Positions 1 through 10,927 of a stretch of DNA of 64,000 nucleotides are shown piece by piece. Position numbers and translations under genes: made by a program. The DNA is from Drechmeria coniospora. Lineage: Eukaryota; Ascomycota; Sordariomycetes; Hypocreales; Ophiocordycipitaceae. The notes under the pieces were generated by a model that ran no database searches, had not been told where the DNA came from, and was given only the letters and a program-made list of their open reading frames with translations. The stretch lies in assembly GCF_001625195.1 (NCBI RefSeq), contig NC_054391.1, forward strand, positions 1 to 64,000. The letters are read 5' to 3'. Each line of letters opens with the position of its first letter. The first letter of the stretch is position 1.

Positions 1-324
1 AGCCTTCTTAACTATAGTATTGTCTTTACCGTTGCTATTACTGTTGCCGTTGCCGTTGCTGTTGCCGTTACCGTTGCTGTTGCCGTTGCTGTTGCCGTTG
101 CTGTTGCCGTTGCTATTGCTGTTGCCGTTACCGTTGCTGTTACCGTTGCTGTTGCCGTTGCTGTTGCTGTTGCTATTGCCGTTACCGTTGCTGTTGCCGT
201 TGCTGTTGCCGTTGCTGTTGCCGTTGCTGTTGCTGTTGCCGTTACCGTTGCTGTTGCCGTTGCCGTTGCTGCTGCCGTTACTGTTACCGTTGCTGTTGCT
301 GTTGCCGTTACCGTTGCTGTTGCC

Positions 325-370
<46 letters not shown>

Positions 371-1482
371 TCCTGTTGATCGTATATAGCTGTAATAACA
401 TCCAATATTGCTTCCTGCTGGGCTTGCGTTGGCTGGATTATATCCTTTGGCAATACCTGGCCACCCTCTTCCTGGCTGCCTACCCTTGTAAAGTGGCCGT
501 CCTCGCTATACACAACGCGAAAGTAGTAGACAAGTAGCTGCTTCATCCTCCGGAAGTAGGTCGATAACGTAGACTGGTTCTTAAAGCTACGGAACGCAAT
601 AGTATTGCCCCGGGCGGCCGGCTGGCCGGCTGTAAAGTTACTGAGGATAGTGGCCCGTTGCTGTGTAATCTTCTGACCCAGGCCCCGGTAGCTACAGACA
701 GAATAAGCATCGCGAAGTACCTCTTCTGCTGCTTCCAAAATCTGTAGCAGTAGCCAGTCTTCTTCGTTATCACTACTACTGTTATATTTCTTCTTCCCAG
801 GTAGTGTATACGACGATTGGATCTCTGAATCCTGTAGCCCCCGTAGGTGGTCGGGGAAACCCGTCATAACAAGCCACGGCTGCCGCTCCGTTCTAGCCGT
901 CTCGTCGGTATCCGGTACGGTAGCTGCCTTTTCGTCCAGGTCCCTTGTTGCTTGCTGTATATCCTGCTTTAACGTGGCGAATAGGGCGTCTTCCTCTACC
1001 GATAACGATAATGGTACCCCTTGGCGTTCCTGCTGGTCCTGAACGATAAAGTAGTCAATCCTACCCTTTGCCGTAAAGTAGGTCTGTAGGCAGCAGGCCC
1101 GCCATAGGGGGTTACCTTCTGTGTGTTGTGCTCGTGTCTTGCCGTGCCTTGGTAGGTGGTCGTGCATTGCAGCCAGCCGCCTTGTACAGAAGTCGCAGTT
1201 ATCCCCGTTATTGCAGAGGTATCCAGGGAATGTAGCTAGGCCCTCAATAGGTACGCAGGTTATAGTCCGGCTTGGCCTATTATCTCGAAGTTCCTTTTCA
1301 GATCGGCATTTATAGCTTAAAAGGGAAGTAACCGTCGACTTTAGGTCTTGGCCGAGGAGTCGGTGCGGTTCTGCTCGGAGATGGCTTCTTATGGCCGTTT
1401 CCTTTGGCCCTATGCAGGTCCTGCATAGCTGGCATACGACGACTTGATGGCTTGCATCGTAAGAGAAGGTACCAAACCCCAT
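1..1482 (-). CDS. OrsD-like zinc-finger protein, N-terminal part, running off the left edge
   Basis: The minus strand is open for 494 codons from an ATG at 1482-1480 to base 1, so the C-terminal part lies outside the window. The N-terminus has a C-x2-C zinc-finger-like start (VCQLCRTC followed by SHLRAEPH) and a second Cys/His cluster (CDFC with MHDHLPRH). These match the second copy at 16299-11471 over most of their length. That copy leads into a RecQ-like helicase, so this is probably the front of another telomere-linked-helicase-type gene. Codons from about 370 encode an Asn-Ser/Asn-Gly tract made from GTTGCT/GTTGCC repeats (bases 30-370). No nonsense codon is present, unlike copy 2. The ATG lies directly at the edge of a 2-kb repeat tract that is also partly open in this frame, so the true start could lie upstream. 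The family name is from recognition of the Cys/His pattern, not from a search. Confidence 0.7.
28..370. repeat. GTTGCT/GTTGCC hexamer-type simple repeat inside the OrsD-like ORF
   Basis: This is an imperfect tandem run of GTTGCT, GTTGCC and GTTACC units. Read on the minus strand in the gene frame it gives alternating Asn with Ser or Gly and keeps the frame open. All other frames are also fairly open because the period is a multiple of three. Confidence 0.95.
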
Positions 1483-2973
1483 TATTGCTGTTGCCGTTGC
1501 TGTTGCTGTTGCTGTTGCCGTTGTTGTTGCTGTTGCTGTTGCAGGTGCTGACAGTTGCTGGTACAGTTGCCGTTACTATTGCCGGTACCGTTACTGTTGC
1601 TGTTGCAGGTGCCAACAGTTACTGGTACAATTGCAGGTGCCGTTACTGTTGCTGGTACTGTTGCCGTTGCCGTTACTATTGCCGGTACCGTTGCTGTTGC
1701 TGTTGCAGGTGCTGACAGTTACTGGTACAATTGCAGGTACCGGTACTGTTACTGTTGCTGTTGCAGGTGCTGATAGTTACTGGTACAATTGCAGGTGCCG
1801 GTACTGTTACTGTTGCTGTTGCAGGTGCTGATAGTTACTGGTACAATTGCAGGTGCCGGTACTGTTACTGTTGCTGTTGCCGTTGCTGTTGCTGTTGCTG
1901 TTGCCGTTGCTGTTGCTGTTGCAGGTGCTAACAGTTGCTGGTACAATTGCAGGTACCGTTACTGTTGCTGGTACAATTGCAGGTGCCGTTACTGTTGCCG
2001 GTACCGTTACTGTTACTGTTGCAGGTGCTGACAGTTGCTGGTATAATTACAGGTGCCGGTACTGTTACTGTTGCTGTTGTAGGTGCTGATAGTTACTGGT
2101 ACAATTGCAGGTGCCGTTACTGTTGCTGGTACTGTTGCCGTTGCCGTTGCTTTTGCCGGTACCGTTACTGTTGCTGTTGCCGTTGCCGTTGCTGTTGCCG
2201 GTACTGTTGCTGGTACTGTTGCCGTTGCCGTTGCTGTTGCCGGTACTGTTACTGTTGCCGTTGCTGTTGCTGACAGTTGCTGGTACAATTGCAGGTGCCG
2301 TTACTGTTGCTGGTACTGTTGCCGTTGCCGTTGCTGTTGCCGGTACCGTTACTGTTGCTGTTGCAGGTGCTGACAGTTACTGGTACAATTGCAGGTGCCG
2401 GTACTGTTACTGTTGCTGTTGCAGGTGCTGATAGATACTGGTACAATTGCAGGTGCCGTTACTGTTGCTGGTACTGTTGCCGTTGCCGTTGCTGTTGCCG
2501 GTACCGTTACTGTTGCTGTTGCAGGTGCTGACAGTTACTGGTACAATTGCAGGTGCCGGTACTGTTACTGTTGCTGTTGCCGTTGCCGTTGCTGTTGCCG
2601 GTACTGTTGCTGGTACTGTTGCCGTTGCCGTTGCTGTTGCCGGTACTGTTACTGTTGCCGTTGCTGTTGCTGACAGTTGCTGGTACAATTGCAGGTACCG
2701 TTACTGTTACTGTTGCTGTTGCAGGTGCTGATAGTTACTGGTACAATTGCAGGTGCCGTTACTGTTGCCGGTACTGTTGCCGTTGCTGTTGCTGTTGCCG
2801 GTACTGTTGCCGTTGCCGTTGCTGTTGCCGGTACTGTTACTGTTGCTGTTGCAGGTGCTGATAGTTGCTGGTACAGTTGCTGTTACCGTTGCTGTTGCTG
2901 TTGCTGTTGCAGGTGCTGATAGTTGCTGGTACAGTTGCTGTTACCGTTGCTGTTGCTGTTGCTGTTATAGGTA

Positions 2974-3004
<31 letters not shown>

Positions 3005-3333
3005 CGGTGCCGTTACTGTTGCTGGTACAATTGCAGGTGCCGTTACTGTTGCCGGTACCGTTACTGTTGCTGTTGCAGGTGCTGACAGTTGCTGGTACAA
3101 TTGCAGGTACCGTTACTGTTACTGTTGCTGTTGCAGGTGCCGGTACTGTTACTGTTGCTGTTGCAGGTGCTGATAGATACTGGTACAATTGCAGGTGCCG
3201 TTACTGTTGCTGTTGCTGTTGCAAGTACTGATAGTTGCTGGTACAATTGCAGGTGCCGGTACTGTTACTGTTGCTGTTGCCGTTGCTGTTGCTGTTGCAG
3301 GTACTGACAGTTGCTGGTACAATTGCAGGTGCC

Positions 3334-3386
<53 letters not shown>

Positions 3387-3475
3387 CGTTGCTGTTACTG
3401 TTGCTGTTGCCGTTACTGTTGTTGTTGCTGTTGCTGTTGCTGTTGCTGACCCGATTGCTATTGTTGTTGCTAATT
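1483..3475. repeat. 2-kb compound minisatellite of GTTGCN and GGTGCTGACAGTT-type units
   Basis: Simple GTTGCT/GTTGCC/GTTACT runs alternate with longer modules of about 58 bp that carry GCAGGTGCTGACAGTT followed by GGTACAATTGCAGGTGCC. The modules recur more than twenty times with local shuffling. It directly abuts the start codon of the OrsD-like ORF. The many overlapping six-frame ORFs here come from the repeat period and are not taken as genes. Confidence 0.93.
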
Positions 3476-4344
3476 GCTGTTGCTTAGCTACAAGTACCTA
3501 CTTATACGTTTGCAAGGCAATTGAAACAATCCAATTGAAATAATCCAACCCAAGTACGTACGGATAGATAATAGAGTACTACTATACTTACTCCAGTCTA
3601 CTATTGGTCTGGCCCTGCTACCTTGATGGGATTTTTTTTTCAAGCCCCGCCCGCAAAGCTACCAATACCAATACACCGCTACTTCCCCCCCCCCCCCCCC
3701 ACCCCCCACCTACCCAACCATTGTCGTACCGAAATTCCCCAAATTCCCGACAAGAAAACTTTTACTGTTGGGGATTATTTTGCCGCGCCCTGCGCACCGC
3801 TACGGCCGATGCGACGTGATATTCGCCGAACAATCTTTTCCGCCCGTACGGTCGTATTTTTCCCGACCCGCGCGGCCGCGTATTGGTGGATCTTTTTGAC
3901 TGCACCTTTTTGACTCGACGATCCCGACCGCAAGTACCTTTTCGCGCGCGCGCCCCGCCAATCGGTACCTGCCCCGCTCCGCCCGCGCTAACGCGCCTAG
4001 GGTTTCCTTTTTGACTGAAAAAGCCCCGCCACATAACGGCTATGCCTCTGTCCTGTTCGCGGGTGGTTGCCGGGCGCGTATGTTGACACTTCTGTAGCTA
4101 AGGTTCCGTTGCGGCCCCGTCGCGCTGCCCCTCCGTATTTCTTATGTGTTCGTTGCGGGCAAGTTGCGTGTTTCCTCTTTCCTCCTTCGTGATCGCCGCT
4201 TCCTTCAACGCCGCCGTTACAATTTCTTGCTTCCTCCCGCTCTCCCGCCTTCCTTACGGTACGTGCCGTACCGGGGTTCTTGCTGCCGCTTGTCGCTAAC
4301 TGCTTGTGTTAGTCGATTACTCACTTTCCCGTCGCCGCGCCGCT
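3476..4344. other. Non-coding stretch: poly-C and GC-rich sequence
   Basis: After the repeat tract there is a short AT-richer segment, a T run near 3629, a C run at about 3685-3710, and then CG-rich sequence with many CGCG words. I see no supported gene. The composition resembles 16480-16800, which also has runs of T followed by CCCGCC-type sequence, so both may belong to the same kind of accessory DNA. Confidence 0.5.
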
Positions 4345-5244
4345 ATGTCTGCCGCCGCCGATACTCCTCCTCCTCCTCCCAACAACAACAATGGCCCTGT
4401 TCGTGGCTACGCCTCGGACAAGGCGTCGGCCGTTCGGTCGATGGGCGGCTTTGCCGTCCAGGGAGACTCCTCGGACGAGGAGTATGACGTCCCCGCCGCC
4501 GAGGCTCAGATGTGTTTGCCCTGCATCGAACGTCTGGTCCGCACCGGCGCCGCCCACTGCGAACGTGGTGGCGGCAATGGCTGCACCACCTGCGCCTCGG
4601 CTCGGCGCAGGTGCGAATAGATTCCGCACCTGCTGACGCCGTATCCGCGCCTCCGCCGTATCGTTTGCGAGCTCGTTCTTGCCGCCGCCGAAGGCGACCA
4701 TATTGTTTCGGCTGCCCGTGCCAAGACGGCTGAATTGCCCGGCCGCCGCGTTCGCCTCTCCGCCCCGTTTCGCCAGCTTGGCGATACCTGGCGTGAGCTC
4801 TATAATGCCGCCAGGACGACTCCCGCCGACGTTGTCCCCGCCACTCCCCTCACCCCCGCCGGCGGTACTGCCCGTGGTGCCGCCGCTGTGGCGCTGCCCT
4901 CGACTCCCGGCGACCCTATGGGTGCCCTGGTGCTGGCCTCGCAGGCCCTGACGCCGTCGCACAGCGGTGGTGTGCAGCAGCAGCAGCTGCAGATGCTAGT
5001 GCGCGGTTTTGCTGGCGCCGTGCAAGGCCTGCGCGACCATCAGGGCGCGCAGGACGCCCGGCTCAACAGCTTTGAGCTGGTGCAACAGCAGCAGTCGGGC
5101 CTCATGGCCGCGATCCACGAGGAGCTGGTTGCTGCCCGCCGCGTCCTGTTTGCGGACGGCCTCCCAGCGCCGGCCCCGCCCCTTTACCTTTCGTCCTCAG
5201 TCGAGGATGACTCGAGCGAGTTGCCGCCTCCCCCCGGCCGTTAA
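4345..5244 (+). pseudogene. Cysteine-cluster ORF of unknown function, broken by one TAG
   Basis: An ATG at 4345 opens a frame that runs to a TAA at 5242-5244, interrupted only by a TAG at 4618-4620. Without that stop it would encode about 299 residues. The first third is Ala/Pro-rich with a short acidic stretch (DSSDEEYD). A Cys cluster follows, spaced C-x2-C-x11-C-x7-C-x2-C-x6-C, and could bind zinc. The C-terminal half is Ala- and Gln-rich and probably helical. The TAG sits where CAG would give a natural Gln, consistent with a C-to-T change. Base composition is much more GC-rich than most neighbours. The protein could be a transposon-associated ORF or a decayed host gene. I do not recognise the family. 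Confidence 0.45.
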
Positions 5245-5463
5245 GGGCCCAACGTTTGTGCGCTACAGCGCTAAGACTTCGTCTTGCTTATAGCGCCCCG
5301 ATTGGGGCTGGGAATTCTTCGGGGCCGACCTGGGTCCTTCGTTTTGAGACGTTCCGGTTTGGGACGGAGGAGTTATTTGCGCCCCTTTCGGGCTGGTTGA
5401 ATGCAAGCCGCGCCGACGCCGTTGTCGCAAGGAGACTGGTCCGTCGTGAGTAAGTGCGCTACC
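5245..5463. other. Junction between GC-rich DNA and the end of the gypsy pol frame
   Basis: This is where the 3' LTR of the minus-strand gypsy element should begin, yet nothing resembling the 10325-10525 LTR is present. The sequence is GC-rich and continues the composition of the cysteine-cluster ORF. No gene is visible. Confidence 0.6.
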
Positions 5464-8400
5464 CTATTTTTGCTCGTAGTCTGCCAGTACTTTGGTCTCC
5501 TGTAGATTTTCCAGCGGTTCCCACGTAGGTTGGTCATGCCCGGCCCATTTAACCAGGACATTGCGGCGCTTACCTTGCCCTCTTGCGTTCTTTGCGGCCA
5601 AGATTTCCTCTACAATATACTCTTCCTGCGGTACGCCGTCCTCGTCCTCTACCAAGAGCGGCCCTGGCTCTGTATTCGTTAAGGCTTGACTAGGTAGCGG
5701 ATCCGTTGCGGCCCGCTCTACTAGGTCCACGTGAAAGGTAGGGTGCGTGCCTCGGGGGACATCCAGCGTAACAGTTAGGGGGGTCGGTACGGCCACAACC
5801 GTATACTTAGCTGTTACCCAGTCTAGCTTCTTGGATGGGCGTGGAGACTTTATATAGCGTAGACTTAGCCATACCTTGTCCCCTACCTGGAAACGCTCCG
5901 CTGGGCGCCGGTGGGAGTTTGATTCTTCCTCCAAGCGTTGCTGTGCAAATGCAATTGCCGCCTGGGCCAGCTCGGTGCCTTCGCGCAGGCGCTGTGCGAA
6001 CGCTACTGCTCGCCCTTTACCCGTAGTTGCGCTTGGGGTGGGAGCTTCCACCCGTTGTACTGCGTTGACTTCGTATCCCAATAGGAGACTGTTCGGGCTC
6101 ATGCCGGTAACGGAAGAGTCCCTACCATTTAGCGCCAGCTGGCATGCCGCTAGATGGTCCGGCCAGTCAAATTGGTCGAACGCTATAAAGGTGCGTAGGA
6201 TTGCTTGAACTTCTTGGTTCGCTCGTTCCGTGCCTCCGTCTGACTGCGGGTGATATGCTGTAGACAGCCGCTGTTCGATCCCGACAATACGGCATAACGT
6301 TGCCCAGAACTGGCCGACCCAGTCTGATCCTCGGTCGGATATAATGTATTCCGGGAACCCACGGAAACGCCACCAGCACTCCTTGAACCGTTCGGCACAC
6401 GCTTCTGCCGTCATAGACGTCATAGCTTCCAGCTGTACGTACTTGGACAGCCTGTCTGTAAGTACCATCATGTACTGTGGCGCTTGTTCGTCTTATGCGG
6501 GTAGCTCCGTTATAAAGTCCATGGAGATCTGTTTCCAATATCTGTCCGGCGGCTCAATTTGCCGCAGTAGGCCCTGGCGGCGCTGCCTACTCTTGTGGCT
6601 GCGGTAGCAGTGGCAGTTCCGTATAAATCGCCCTACCGCTGCCGACATGTGATCCCAGTGGTAATTCCTCTTTAGCGCTGCGAATGTAGCATTTCGTCCT
6701 GGGTGCCCCGAGATAGGGGAGTCATGGACTTGGTGGATAACGCGTATAGTTAGCGGTTCCTACGATGGTAGCCACAGGCGCCCTCGGAACTGTAGCGCAC
6801 CGTGCGCGTCAATGGTACAGTCGGCTACCTGTTCCCGCGTATCTGCTTCGTCCGGGAACTTGCGGTCTCCGCGACGTATAGTATCTAGGCGTACTGCATA
6901 CGTCTGGTCCTTAATAACTGCCTGGTCCTATAGCTCCTGCAAGCTGGTGTCGTGGAATAGCCGTGATCCTGGTGGTAGGTTGCTAGGCGGTTGCTCTGCG
7001 GGCGCGCTGCGGGTGCTCGGCGAACTTCCGAAATTGCTGATTGATACAGGTTGTAATACTTGCATAGTTCGGGGTTGGTGCTCTACGTCCTGCTGCCTGC
7101 GTGATAGTGCATCTGGCCGTTGCGCTTAAGATCCCGGCCTGTACTGTAAATGAAAGTTAAACTGCGAGAGCTTCTCAGCCCACCGTGCCTGGCGCTCCGA
7201 GATTTCCCGCGGTCGGGTAAAGTATTCCAGGTTCTTGTGGTCGGTTAGAACCGTAAACGGTGCGGACACCCCTCGCAGGTCTGCCTGCCATGCCTCGAGG
7301 CAGCGCACTACAGCCAAGAGCTCCTTGTCGTGGATTGTATAATTGCGCTCTGCGGCCGTTAATTTTGCCGAATGGTATGCGACCGGGCGCAGGATGCCTT
7401 TCTCGTCCACCTGTAATAGGCATCCTCCCAAAGCCGTACCGGAACAATCTGCCTCTACGAACGTTGGTCTCTCTGCATCCCATTGTGCCAGGATCGGGTG
7501 CGATATAAATAGTCGCTTTAGTTCTTCGAACGCATTGTCCTCGTCGGTAGTCCAGCGGAACGGCTGCCCCTTGCAAGTAAGCTGGGATAGGGGCGCTGTT
7601 AATTCCGCGAACTAGGGGATAAATTCCCGGTAGAAGTTAGCAAACCCCAAGAAACTGCGTACCCCTCGGACGGTCCTTGGTGCCTCCCAGTTGCGGATAG
7701 CGGCTATCTTTGCTGGGTCGGTCCGGATTTCCACTCCCGCCTGAACAATATAGCCCAGGTACTTGACTTCCTTAACTGCAAAGGCGCACTTGTCTAGGTC
7801 CAAGTATAGACCTACTTCACGTAGGCGTTGAAGTACCCCTTTTACCTTCCGAATATGGTCCGCCTTGGAGCCGCTTGTGTACACTAAGATATCGTCCAGA
7901 AAGGCCGTTACGAAGTTACCTAAATTAGTTCCGAGTACCCCGTTGATGTAACGCTGGAATATTGCGGGAGCGCCTGCAAGTCCGAACGGGCAGACCAGCC
8001 ATTCAAATAAGCCGAAGCGGGTGCGGAATGCCGTAAGGTGCTCGCTGCCGGGCGCAATACGGATCTTATGGAAGGCCGCCCGTACGTCGAGTTTCGTAAA
8101 CCAGCGGGATCCTGACAGGGAGCGCAACGTTTCCTTTATTAGCGGTAGGGGATACCTATCCTGTATCGTAATCTTGTTCAGTGCGCGGTAATCTACGCAA
8201 AGGCGCCAACCCCCCCCCGGTTTCTTGGTTAGGAGGATCGGTGCCGCTGCCGCTGAGGAGCTGGTACGTATCCACCCTTTGTCCAACAATTCGGTAATCT
8301 GCTGTCGTACCTCCAACAACTGGTCCCGTGGCATATTGTACAATGGTCCCCACGGCAGCTCTGGGGGTTCCCCGTTGGGCCCGGTTTGCAGCTTGATGTG

Positions 8401-9145
8401 GTGGTCCCTCAGTCCCCGGTGCGGAGGAAGGCCGGAGGCCTGCGCCTTATCGAATAAGTCGGCAAACTCCTTTAGGTAGGCGGGCAGGTGTCCCTCCGTC
8501 CCGCTGGGCTCGGGGCTCGGTGCTACTTGGCGGAGTGCTGCCGAGATCTCCATTAAGTTGGTAACTACCGCTTGGCTCTCCGGTTCGGCCATAACAGACG
8601 AAACAGTTGCGATCTCGAGGTTGTAGCTACCGCGCTGCGGCCGCGTATCTGCTGCTTGTACCACCTGGCCCCCTGCCGCTCCAATTGTAAGGCGGCGTTC
8701 GGCTGCGTGCAGGTCGACACCGCGGTGTTCTATCCACGGTAGGCCTAGTATTGCATCTCGGCTAAGGCCTGGCACTACGTATAGTACCGCTGGAGACTCC
8801 CAGCCGTCTATATCGAGCGCAACTCGTACCATGTGCGAGATATATGGATGTACCTCCGTTGGGCCGCCCCGGCGGCGTGTTACTGCTACGGCTGTCTTTA
8901 ACCGGCGCCGTACCGGTAGTGGAATAAGCTCAAGGCGCAGACTTTGGGCCGTACGTTCGCTGATTGCGCTATAACAATCGCAACCGCAATCGATTTGAAC
9001 GTCTAAGAAACGGGTAGAATTTACAAGCGTTGGGATAAGGAACGGCGGCCTATCCAACCGCGCCTTGATGTCCTGAAATTGCTTCCTCCAACGCTTGGTC
9101 CTCCCGCTTTGGTCCTTGTCTGTACCGTCTTGCCCCCGCGCGAGA
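5464..9145 (-). pseudogene. Gypsy Pol (PR-RT-RNaseH-INT-chromodomain) with five nonsense codons
   Basis: A single frame holds the whole of Pol. Protease has a D-C-G in place of the usual D-S/T-G. Reverse transcriptase shows the LDVRAAFHKIRI segment and the F-L-D-D catalytic box. RNase H shows the TDHKNLEYF segment. Integrase shows SDRGSDW and YHPQSDGGTERANQE. The C-terminus is a chromodomain (EEYIVEEIL through WAGHDQPTWEP). Stops occur at 7612-7614 (TAG), 7126-7128 (TAA), 6928-6930 (TAG), 6760-6762 (TAG) and 6493-6495 (TAA). None is TGA. Chromodomains direct chromovirus insertion to heterochromatin, which fits the repeat-rich setting. Confidence 0.92.
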
Positions 9146-9146
9146 C

Positions 9147-10271
9147 TTAGCTCGGGGGCGCTTCGTTTTCCGAGAACTGGTCTAAGGATTCCTCCTGTGC
9201 GTTCTCCCTCTCTGTATTTACCCGATGAATGGATAGATTTTGTACCGGTCGCGCCGCAGGCCGCATTTCGCAGTCTTTAATAAAGTGCTGCTTGGATCCG
9301 CAGCGTAAACAAGCGCCCTCCTCCTTGCGCGCGTCAATTGTACTGCGGGGGACCCAAGTTGCACGCTGGCTTGACGACTGCCCTGGGCTGGTCCTTGTTC
9401 CTTGGGTTGCTGGGCGACGGCGCCCTACAGTTGCTGCGTTGATGCCCGTCATCCGTGCGTCACCGTCCTCGTCCGTTATGGGTTTTGTCGGGGCTGTTGC
9501 GCGGCCGTAGCGGTTCCGGTATTTCTCCTCCAAGCGGTACGATTCAATGTCTACCGCAATGCTACGGTAAATGTTAACGGCCGCCTCGTAACTGTCTCGT
9601 GGGATATTGCGCCCAATACTGCTATCCCGCATGGTCTTATTAAGCGCGCGACGCAGCTTGACGAGTTTAATTTCGTCGGGCCAATTCATTCCCCCAGCCA
9701 ACGCCAGCTTTTGTTCGAAGCGCACGTAGAATGAGGTAAATGCCTCATTGCTTGCTTGCTCTAGTTGTTCGAGCTCGGTCTGCGCTATCTCCATCCGATG
9801 AGGGTCGGCGAAAACGGATTCGAGGTAAGCCAAGAATTGTAACGGGTTGTACTGGTACGACGGCCCTGCTTCGAAGAAGGCTGTAACGCGGGACTGAATC
9901 TTGGGCGCTAAGCACTGCCAGACGAACATCCACTGGTCCTTGTCGGTACCGATGAACTTGCGGTCGGTAACTAGCTTGTGGGCCATAAGTATCTTCCAGG
10001 CTGTAAACGTAGTCTTATCTCCATCGTATGGTGCCCCTGTTGGTATTGGTTTACGTCGGACTTGGGGAAGTATTGCTGGGCCATTGACAGTTGAGGGGGT
10101 CCGTACCGATCCCGACGTAGTACCGGGCTGCGCCTCCCGGGACGCTTGGTACTGCATTACCGTAGCGATTTGCTGGCGTAACTGCTGGATTTCTGTAAAC
10201 CAGTCGGGTGGTGGTTGGCTAGCGGTAGCATTTTGTTCGCTAGGTAGTGCGTTGTTGTCCTGTTGATCCAT
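9147..10271 (-). CDS. Gypsy Gag polyprotein with CCHC zinc knuckle
   Basis: This 374-residue ORF is intact. It has a central helical retrotransposon Gag region (around residues 90-250, including the W-x2-F-x2-Y style start and a FYVRFEQKL segment) and one zinc knuckle C-x2-C-x4-H-x4-C (CLRCGSKQHFIKDC) near the C-terminus. It would form the particle and bind genomic RNA. The start ATG lies about 50 nt inside the 5' LTR. Pol follows in another frame and is open upstream of its first ATG to about 9145, so Pol would be made by a frameshift, as is usual in Ty3/gypsy elements. Gag has no nonsense mutation although pol has five. Confidence 0.9.
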   Translation of the reverse strand: MDQQDNNALPSEQNATASQPPPDWFTEIQQLRQQIATVMQYQASREAQPGTTSGSVRTPSTVNGPAILPQVRRKPIPTGAPYDGDKTTFTAWKILMAHKLVTDRKFIGTDKDQWMFVWQCLAPKIQSRVTAFFEAGPSYQYNPLQFLAYLESVFADPHRMEIAQTELEQLEQASNEAFTSFYVRFEQKLALAGGMNWPDEIKLVKLRRALNKTMRDSSIGRNIPRDSYEAAVNIYRSIAVDIESYRLEEKYRNRYGRATAPTKPITDEDGDARMTGINAATVGRRRPATQGTRTSPGQSSSQRATWVPRSTIDARKEEGACLRCGSKQHFIKDCEMRPAARPVQNLSIHRVNTERENAQEESLDQFSENEAPPS

Positions 10272-10324
10272 TGTTCAATAGTCTGCGGCCTACTGCTTGC
10301 CGTGACGAAGGGAGGTTTCTTAAA

Positions 10325-10525
10325 TGTTATGGAGTCACTAGTACTACCAGTATCTAGTGGTCGGAAATAGTTGTTAAGAAACCTACGGAACACTAACTTA
10401 AGGTACGAGGCATTGGAGTACTTATACTCCAATGCCTGCTTAGTCATAGGATACAAGTCACGTGCGGTAGCGCGTGGCTCTATCCTAGGACATAGCTCTA
10501 TTAGGCAAAGCCTAATATCATAACA
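10325..10525 (-). repeat. 5' LTR of the gypsy element
   Basis: This 201-bp repeat starts TGTTAT and ends TAACA on the minus strand. It contains two inverted repeats: an ATTAGGC/GCCTAAT hairpin near the 5' end and a GCATTGGAGTA/TACTCCAATGC hairpin in the middle. It is about 90% alike, by eye, to the solo copy at 38259-38456. Flanks differ (TTAAA and CACTT), as expected when one side is the internal region. Confidence 0.9.
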
Positions 10526-10927
10526 CACTTACACTTATACTTACACTTACACTTACACCTACACTTATACCTACACTTACACCTACACTTACACCCACAC
10601 TTACACTTATACTCACACACACACTTATACTTACACTTACTCTCATACTCACACTTACACTTACACTTACCCTTACACTTACACTTACACCCACTCTTAC
10701 ACCTACACTTACACCCACTCTTATACTCACACTTACCCTTAAACTTACACTTATACTTACACCTATACTTACACTTACACTTATATATACACTTACACTT
10801 ACACTTACACTCACATTTACATTTACACCCACACTTATACTCACACTTACACTTACACTTACACTTACATTTACATTTACACCCGCACTTACACTTACAC
10901 TTACACTTATACTTACACTTACACTTA
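10526..10927. repeat. (ACTTAC)n-type hexamer array abutting the gypsy LTR
   Basis: About 400 bp of degenerate ACACTT/ATACTT/ACCTAC hexamers start at the very base after the LTR terminus. The array gives open frames of Ser-Val repeats on the minus strand, which I treat as an artefact. It is not the TTAGGG telomere repeat. Confidence 0.93.

Larger units (their letters stand above)
5464..10525 (-). mobile_element. Ty3/gypsy chromodomain LTR retrotransposon (chromovirus), 3'-truncated and mutated
   Basis: On the minus strand the order is LTR (10525-10325), gag (10271-9147), then pol with protease, reverse transcriptase, RNase H, integrase and a C-terminal chromodomain (to 5464). This is the Metaviridae/chromovirus order. 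The 5' LTR is clear and has a solo relative at 38259-38456. No 3' LTR follows pol, so the element is truncated at that end. Pol carries five in-frame stops, all TAG or TAA, so the copy is dead unless complemented. Confidence 0.93.

Noticed and set aside
1483..3475. CRISPR-like array
   Set aside because: The units are contiguous simple repeats without unique spacers, in a eukaryotic setting.
20..3543. Many overlapping ORFs in the GTTGCN-type repeats
   Set aside because: All are low-complexity products of the repeat (Leu-Pro, Ala-Thr, Cys-Arg text). Only the minus-strand frame that continues into unique OrsD-like sequence was kept.
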